Positions 31,840-36,280 of a stretch of 36,280 bases of DNA are shown here, piece after piece. A program made the translations under genes and the position numbers. Under the pieces are notes generated by a model, which was given only the letters and a program-made list of their open reading frames with translations, did no database searches and had not been told where the DNA came from. This stretch comes from Alphaproteobacteria bacterium (GTDB lineage: Bacteria; Pseudomonadota; Alphaproteobacteria; RF32; CAG-239), in contig JAGCXO010000034.1 of NCBI GenBank assembly GCA_017961285.1, positions 1 through 36,280 on the forward strand, read 5' to 3'. Position 1 is the first letter of the stretch. The number at the start of each line of letters is the position of its first letter.

Positions 31840-33960
31840 TTATTGTTCTAAATCTTCGCCGTTTTCTTGGTTGACACGTTTGGCGGACAACTTTATTTTG
31901 CCGCGGTTGTCAGTGCCGAGGCATTTAACCCAAATTTGGTCGCCTTCTTTATAGAAGTCGGAAACGGAAGCAATTCTTTCGTTTTTGACTTCGGAAATGT
32001 GAACTAAACCTTCGGTTGTTCCCAAGAAGCGGACAAACGCGCCAAATTCCATAATTTTAGTTATGGTTCCGTGATAAATTTTGCCTACTTCAGGCTCGGC
32101 AACAATGCTTACAATCCAATCATAAGCGGCTTTGCCGTCATCTCCGTTGACGGAAGCTATATGAACGACACCGTCTTCGCTTATATCTATCTTGGAGTTG
32201 GTTTTTTCGGTTATTTCACGAATTACTTTGCCGCCGGTGCCGATAACTTCACGGATTTTATCTACCGGTATTTTCAGAGCAATAATTCTTGGAGCCAGAG
32301 GAGAAATTTCTTTTCTGGGTTCGGCGATGGTTTTTGCCATTTCTCCGAGAATGTGGATACGTCCTTCGTGAGCTTGCGCCAAGGCATTTTGCATAATTTC
32401 TTTGGTTATGGATGTGATTTTAATATCCATTTGTAAAGCGGTTACGCCGTCTTTGGTGCCGGCGACCTTAAAGTCCATATCTCCGAGGTGGTCTTCATCA
32501 CCCAAGATATCTGTCAAAATGGCAACTCGTCCATCGTCTTCTTTGATGAGCCCCATTGCAATACCTGCAACAGGCTTAATCATGGGAACGCCGGCGGCCA
32601 TTAATGACAAGGTTGTGCCGCATACGGTTGCCATGGAAGATGAACCGTTTGATTCCAAAATATCAGAAACAACGCGAACAGTATAGGGGAATGCTTCTTT
32701 ATCTTTTGGCATCATAGGGTGAGTTGCACGCCAAGCAAGCTTTCCGTGACCGATTTCACGACGTCCTGGTGAACCTAAACGACCGCATTCACCAACGGAG
32801 AACGGAGGAAAGTTGTAGTTCAACATATAATCTTGTTTATATTCACGCATTAAGCCGTCAACAACTTGGGCATCATCATCGGTGCCGAGTGTTGTAACAA
32901 CAAGAGCTTGTGTTTCGCCGCGAGTGAAAATTGCTGAACCGTGAGCTGTCGGCAATACATCTACTTCGCACCAAATTGGACGAACGGTTTTGGTATCTCT
33001 TCCGTCAATACGATGTCCGGTATTCAGTACTTTTTCACGAACAACCAAATGTTTTATCTTTTCCAAGACATCAAGCAAATATTTGTTTTCAAGCTCATTT
33101 TCAGGATCAATAGTGGATTTCACTTCTTCATCAATTTGGCCTACCAAAGTGCCTCTGGTAAGTTTGTCGGTTTCAGAAAATGCTTGCTCATATTTTGCGC
33201 GAAAATCTTTGACCACGCGATTGTAAAGGTTGTCAAACTCGACCGGATATGCGGGAATTTCCCATGCCGGTTTTCCGGCTTCGGCAGCCAAATCTGCAAT
33301 GAGGTCAATAATTGATTGAAAACTGTCAAAACCAAACATAACAGCGTTTAACATTGTTTCTTCAGGTAACTCATTGGCTTCTGATTCAACCATTAAAACA
33401 CCTTCTTTGGTGCCGGCAACAGTTAACTCTAATTCAGAATCTTTTTGTTCTTCAATAGTCGGATTCAAGATAAACTGTCCGTTTTTATAGCCGACTTTGG
33501 CAGCGCCGATCGGTCCCATAAAAGGAATGCCGGAAACGGCAAGAGCAGCAGAAGCGGCAATCATTGAAACTATATCAGAATTGTTCTTTTGGTCGTGAGA
33601 TAAAACGGTGCAAATGATTTGTACTTCATTCTTAAAAGTATCGGGAAACAAAGGACGAATCGGTCTATCAATCAAACGTGAAACCAAAACTTCGTGTTCT
33701 GAAGGTTTGCCTTCTCTTTTCATAAAGCCGCCGGGAATTTTGCCGGTTGCATAGTATTTTTCTTGATAATTTACAGTTAAAGGAAAGAAATCTTGATCTG
33801 CTTTAATTTCTTTGGCGGCACAAACGGTGGCCAAAATTTGTGTTTCTCCATAAGTTGCGACGACGGCACCGGTTGCTTGTTTGGCAACTTTGCCGGTTTC
33901 CAATTTTAGTTTACGTCCGCCCCATTCTATTTCGCGGGTGGATACTTTTAAGTTATTCAT
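31840..33960 (-). CDS. pnp: polynucleotide phosphorylase
   Basis: PNPase degrades RNA from the 3' end by phosphorolysis and is part of the degradosome in many bacteria. The 706 residues contain two RNase PH-like domains (about 1-225 and 305-550), separated by an all-helical linker, then KH ([19 protein letters not shown] with the GxxG loop) and S1 ([20 protein letters not shown]) RNA-binding domains. The second core carries the metal-binding aspartates in [16 protein letters not shown]. The length is typical. It is last in infB-rbfA-truB-rpsO-pnp, with a hairpin in the 105-base rpsO-pnp gap that may allow processing or partial termination. Confidence 0.98.
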   Translation of the reverse strand: MNNLKVSTREIEWGGRKLKLETGKVAKQATGAVVATYGETQILATVCAAKEIKADQDFFPLTVNYQEKYYATGKIPGGFMKREGKPSEHEVLVSRLIDRPIRPLFPDTFKNEVQIICTVLSHDQKNNSDIVSMIAASAALAVSGIPFMGPIGAAKVGYKNGQFILNPTIEEQKDSELELTVAGTKEGVLMVESEANELPEETMLNAVMFGFDSFQSIIDLIADLAAEAGKPAWEIPAYPVEFDNLYNRVVKDFRAKYEQAFSETDKLTRGTLVGQIDEEVKSTIDPENELENKYLLDVLEKIKHLVVREKVLNTGHRIDGRDTKTVRPIWCEVDVLPTAHGSAIFTRGETQALVVTTLGTDDDAQVVDGLMREYKQDYMLNYNFPPFSVGECGRLGSPGRREIGHGKLAWRATHPMMPKDKEAFPYTVRVVSDILESNGSSSMATVCGTTLSLMAAGVPMIKPVAGIAMGLIKEDDGRVAILTDILGDEDHLGDMDFKVAGTKDGVTALQMDIKITSITKEIMQNALAQAHEGRIHILGEMAKTIAEPRKEISPLAPRIIALKIPVDKIREVIGTGGKVIREITEKTNSKIDISEDGVVHIASVNGDDGKAAYDWIVSIVAEPEVGKIYHGTITKIMEFGAFVRFLGTTEGLVHISEVKNERIASVSDFYKEGDQIWVKCLGTDNRGKIKLSAKRVNQENGEDLEQ

Positions 33961-34032
33961 ATTATTTTACCTTTCTCTTTTTCCATCTTTATAAACAGCA
34001 CCTTCTTTTTTTGAAGAAGGATTTAAAAACAC

Positions 34033-34053
34033 TGCGGGACAATTTGTCCCGCA
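34033..34053 (-). terminator. hairpin between rpsO and pnp (terminator or processing site)
   Basis: TGCGGGACA (34033-34041), three-base loop, TGTCCCGCA (34045-34053): a perfect nine-base-pair stem 12 bases beyond rpsO. In minus-strand RNA it is followed by GUGUUUUU, so it may be a terminator. In E. coli this gap holds a processed hairpin that controls pnp, and a similar role is possible. Confidence 0.7.
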
Positions 34054-34065
34054 ATGTATAAAAAA

Positions 34066-34335
34066 CTATCTACGAATATTTAGTTTTTTAATTATTTCTT
34101 GATATCTGCTATCATCTTTTGATTTGAGATAATCCAAAAGGTGGCGGCGTTTTGATACCATTTTCATCAAACCCAAGCGAGAATGTAAATCTTTGCGATG
34201 GGTGTTGAAGTGATTGATTAAATTGTTAATACGGGTTGTCCAAATAGCAATTTGAACTTCCGGAGAACCAGTGTCTCCTTCTTTTAATCCGTATGTTTTT
34301 ACGATTTTGCTTGTAGCTTCTTTTGTAATCGACAT
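34066..34335 (-). CDS. rpsO: 30S ribosomal protein S15
   Basis: S15 is a primary 16S rRNA-binding protein of the small subunit and helps bind subunits together. The 89-residue frame contains [34 protein letters not shown] and [14 protein letters not shown], all conserved in the family, and ends at the usual length. AAGGA precedes the ATG by seven bases. It sits 18 bases after truB and 105 bases before pnp, the classical arrangement. A hairpin follows it. Confidence 0.98.
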   Translation of the reverse strand: MSITKEATSKIVKTYGLKEGDTGSPEVQIAIWTTRINNLINHFNTHRKDLHSRLGLMKMVSKRRHLLDYLKSKDDSRYQEIIKKLNIRR

Positions 34336-34353
34336 CAGTTTTTCCTTTTCATT

Positions 34354-35253
34354 TTAGGTTAAGTTGAAAACTCGAATCGGAGAAATTTTAGTTTCTTCAA
34401 TTCGAACTATGGCGATCAAAACTTGGTTGCAAACGGCTACCGCGCGGGAAGAATTGTTCGGTAGATCCTTTCTTCCTTTAGGCGATAGAGCCTGTCCTTG
34501 CTTGAGTTTCGAGGCCTCATCTTCCGAAACAGCCATGACCGCGATGTCGCGCAGAGAGGTTTCTAACGGAAGTAATGTTTGCGCAATATATACCATATTT
34601 TTTAAATTATCCAGTAAAATCGTATCTCCTATGCTAAAAATGCCGCATTTTGTTCTGCGAAGAGAAGTCAGATGACCGCAACAGTCGATTGCGCGAGCAA
34701 TATCTTGTCCCAAGCTTCTTATGTATGTTCCTTTAGAGCAAACGGTTTTAAGGGTAGCGATATCTTTTTCATAAGTGATTAGTTGTAAAGAAAAAATTTC
34801 TATTTCTCGCTCTTTGATTTCTACATTTTCTCCTTTTCTGGCAAGATTATATGCTCTTTCGCCGTTTATTTTTATGGCAGAATATGCCGGCGGAGTTTGT
34901 TTTATTTTGCCGATAAAGGAGGGAAGGATGCTTAAAATTTGTTCTTTTGTAGGTATGTTTTCAGAAGATATGGTTTTTGTGCCGGTGCAATCTCCCGTGT
35001 CGGTTTCATAGCCAAAACGAATCGTAAATTCATATTCTTTACTGCCATCCATTACGAAATCAATTAGTTTGGTGGCTTCACCAAAAGCAATTGGTAAAAC
35101 TCCGGTAGCAAAGGGATCTAAGGTTCCGGCATGTCCGTTTTTTTTGGCATTAAAAAGGCGTTTGGTTATGCTTACAACTTGTGTTGATCCCATACCTTCG
35201 GGTTTGTCGATAATCAACCAACCATTAACGTTATTGCCTTTTTTATGCTTCAT
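34354..35253 (-). CDS. truB: tRNA pseudouridine55 synthase TruB
   Basis: TruB makes pseudouridine 55 in the T loop of nearly all tRNAs. The N-terminal GWLIIDKPEGMGSTQVV and the catalytic motif HAGTLDPFATGVLPI, which contains the active-site aspartate, are clear. Later the CSKGTYIRSLGQDIARAI motif of the family is present, followed by a C-terminal PUA-like domain (about 235-299). The 299-residue length is typical. It overlaps rbfA by 11 bases and lies 18 bases before rpsO. Confidence 0.97.
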   Translation of the reverse strand: MKHKKGNNVNGWLIIDKPEGMGSTQVVSITKRLFNAKKNGHAGTLDPFATGVLPIAFGEATKLIDFVMDGSKEYEFTIRFGYETDTGDCTGTKTISSENIPTKEQILSILPSFIGKIKQTPPAYSAIKINGERAYNLARKGENVEIKEREIEIFSLQLITYEKDIATLKTVCSKGTYIRSLGQDIARAIDCCGHLTSLRRTKCGIFSIGDTILLDNLKNMVYIAQTLLPLETSLRDIAVMAVSEDEASKLKQGQALSPKGRKDLPNNSSRAVAVCNQVLIAIVRIEETKISPIRVFNLT

Positions 35254-35629
35254 TTTTTGAAACTAAGTCTTTTTTTACTTTAGGGTCGTTTAAGAGACGC
35301 TCAATTTTGTCGGCTTCACTCATGGAAGGATCGGCAGAAAAACGAATCTCAGGGACATAGCGTAGAGCAGTTTTTCTAGCGACAACTTTACGAAAGTGAT
35401 TAGCGGCAAGCTGTAAGGCTTCTTGCACGACCTGATTGAGTGAATCGTTTGAAGTTACAAAGAAAATATCGGCATATTTCAAGTCGGGAGATACGGAGCA
35501 GTCTATTATGGTTACAAGAGTGTCAACTCCTTCAAGGTTGCGGACTCGATTGAAGTTTATTTCTTCGGCAATAATTCTTTTTACTTCTTCTCCGACACGG
35601 AGTTGTCTTTGAGATATTTCTTTTGCCAT
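35243..35629 (-). CDS. rbfA: 30S ribosome-binding factor RbfA
   Basis: RbfA is a small KH-fold protein that binds immature 30S subunits and helps finish the 5' end of 16S rRNA. The 128-residue frame begins with RQLRVGEEVKRIIAEEI and has VTIIDCSVSPDLKYADIFF and LRYVPEIRFSADPSM, all conserved. It stands between infB, 14 bases upstream, and truB, which it overlaps by 11 bases; this is the standard order. The C-terminal tail is charged and poorly conserved. Confidence 0.96.
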   Translation of the reverse strand: MAKEISQRQLRVGEEVKRIIAEEINFNRVRNLEGVDTLVTIIDCSVSPDLKYADIFFVTSNDSLNQVVQEALQLAANHFRKVVARKTALRYVPEIRFSADPSMSEADKIERLLNDPKVKKDLVSKNEA

Positions 35630-35643
35630 TAGTGTTTCCTTTT

Positions 35644-36280
35644 TTATAATTTAGCTGCGATGGTTTCTATTTCGTAGCATTCGATAAAGTCACCGACTTG
35701 GATGTCGTTGTAGTTTTCAAAGCTCATACCACATTCGTATCCGTCTTTAACCTCTTTGACATCATCTTTGAAGCGTTTCAGTTGTCCTAAATTGCCATCG
35801 TGAATAACAACGTTGTCGCGAAGCAGGCGAACTTTGGCTCCACGTTTAACCATGCCCTCAGTTACCATACAACCGGCAACTTTGCCGACACCGGTAATGT
35901 TAAATACATTACGAATTTCAGCATAACCGATAATTTTTTCTTTCAATTCAGGTGAAAGCATACCCTCTAAGCCTTTTTTGACGTCATCGGCTACGTCATA
36001 AATTATTGAGTAGTACCTGATATCAATGCCATCTCGGCGTGCCATATCACGAGCTTGGGGAATGGCGCGAACATTAAAGCCGATAATAAAAGCATGAGAG
36101 GCTTTTGCCAAAGTTACATCTGACTCTGATATCGGGCCAACGGCGGAGTGCAAAATTTGAACACTGACTTCGTTGGTAGAAAGTTTGTTTAAGGTTCCCT
36201 CAATTGCCTCAATAGAACCTTGAACGTCGGCTTTGATAACAACAGGTAGATGTTTAATTTCTCCTGATTTAATTTTATCA
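35644..36280 (-). CDS. infB: translation initiation factor IF-2, C-terminal part (N-terminus beyond window)
   Basis: IF-2 is the GTPase that brings initiator tRNA to the ribosome. Only the last 211 codons are inside the window; the frame stays open to the right edge, and any M or TTG in it is internal. The visible part reads [17 protein letters not shown], then [29 protein letters not shown] and [19 protein letters not shown], which are domain III and domain IV (C2, formyl-methionyl-tRNA binding) of the family, ending in [16 protein letters not shown]. The G domain and N-terminal extension lie outside. It leads rbfA-truB-rpsO-pnp. Confidence 0.97.
   Translation of the reverse strand, partial: DKIKSGEIKHLPVVIKADVQGSIEAIEGTLNKLSTNEVSVQILHSAVGPISESDVTLAKASHAFIIGFNVRAIPQARDMARRDGIDIRYYSIIYDVADDVKKGLEGMLSPELKEKIIGYAEIRNVFNITGVGKVAGCMVTEGMVKRGAKVRLLRDNVVIHDGNLGQLKRFKDDVKEVKDGYECGMSFENYNDIQVGDFIECYEIETIAAKL

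Noticed and set aside
35644..36153. A short complete gene starting at 36153
   Set aside because: The frame continues open to the window edge with IF-2 sequence upstream; 36153 is an internal TTG of infB.

Overview
This window is a densely packed, AT-rich bacterial chromosome segment. It carries 26 recognisable or hypothetical protein genes that look intact, two genes cut by the window edges, and one gene interrupted by a stop codon. No gap between genes exceeds about 180 bases, and I saw no tRNA, rRNA, CRISPR array, insertion sequence or phage gene. Several gene orders point to an alphaproteobacterium: rpmH-rnpA-yidD-yidC-engB, rph-rdgB, addB-addA-trxA, lptF/lptD/surA/rsmA, and a mitofilin-like gene back to back with tsaD. 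LptD and LptF show an outer membrane with LPS. The AT richness, short gaps and overlapping genes fit an uncultured host- or sediment-associated lineage, but this is inference and I cannot name the taxon.

Region by region. (1) 1-1868, minus: a bacterial member of the ADP-dependent glucokinase/phosphofructokinase family, running off the left edge. Upstream of it is a Mic60/mitofilin-like membrane coiled-coil protein whose reading frame contains a TGA just after the membrane segment. (2) 1917-4929: tsaD and nth (plus) face anmK (minus); nth and anmK share a CTAG stop. (3) 4978-8193, plus: a clear sigma-70 promoter drives rpmH-rnpA-yidD-yidC-engB. (4) 8176-17046, minus: rph-rdgB-addB-addA-trxA and an EamA-type transporter, covering RNA maturation, nucleotide-pool cleaning, double-strand-break repair and thiol redox. 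(5) 17103-19324, minus: typA and a ferredoxin, each with its own terminator. (6) 19487-22237, plus: two small unrecognised genes in tandem, a terminator, a heat-shock-type promoter and htpG. (7) 22229-29972, minus: hppA, then lptF-lptD-surA-rsmA, an outer-membrane biogenesis cluster. (8) 30149-31771, plus: a 540-residue acidic repeat protein of unknown function. (9) 31840-36280, minus: infB (partial)-rbfA-truB-rpsO-pnp, the conserved translation/RNA-turnover operon.

Most of the window is housekeeping. The unusual parts are the ADP-dependent sugar kinase and its interrupted neighbour at the left edge, the tandem pair of unknown genes before htpG, the repeat protein at 30149-31771, and the divergent HppA with a signal peptide. 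TGA is used as a normal stop in this window (tsaD, engB, addA, the repeat protein), which matters for reading the interrupted gene.
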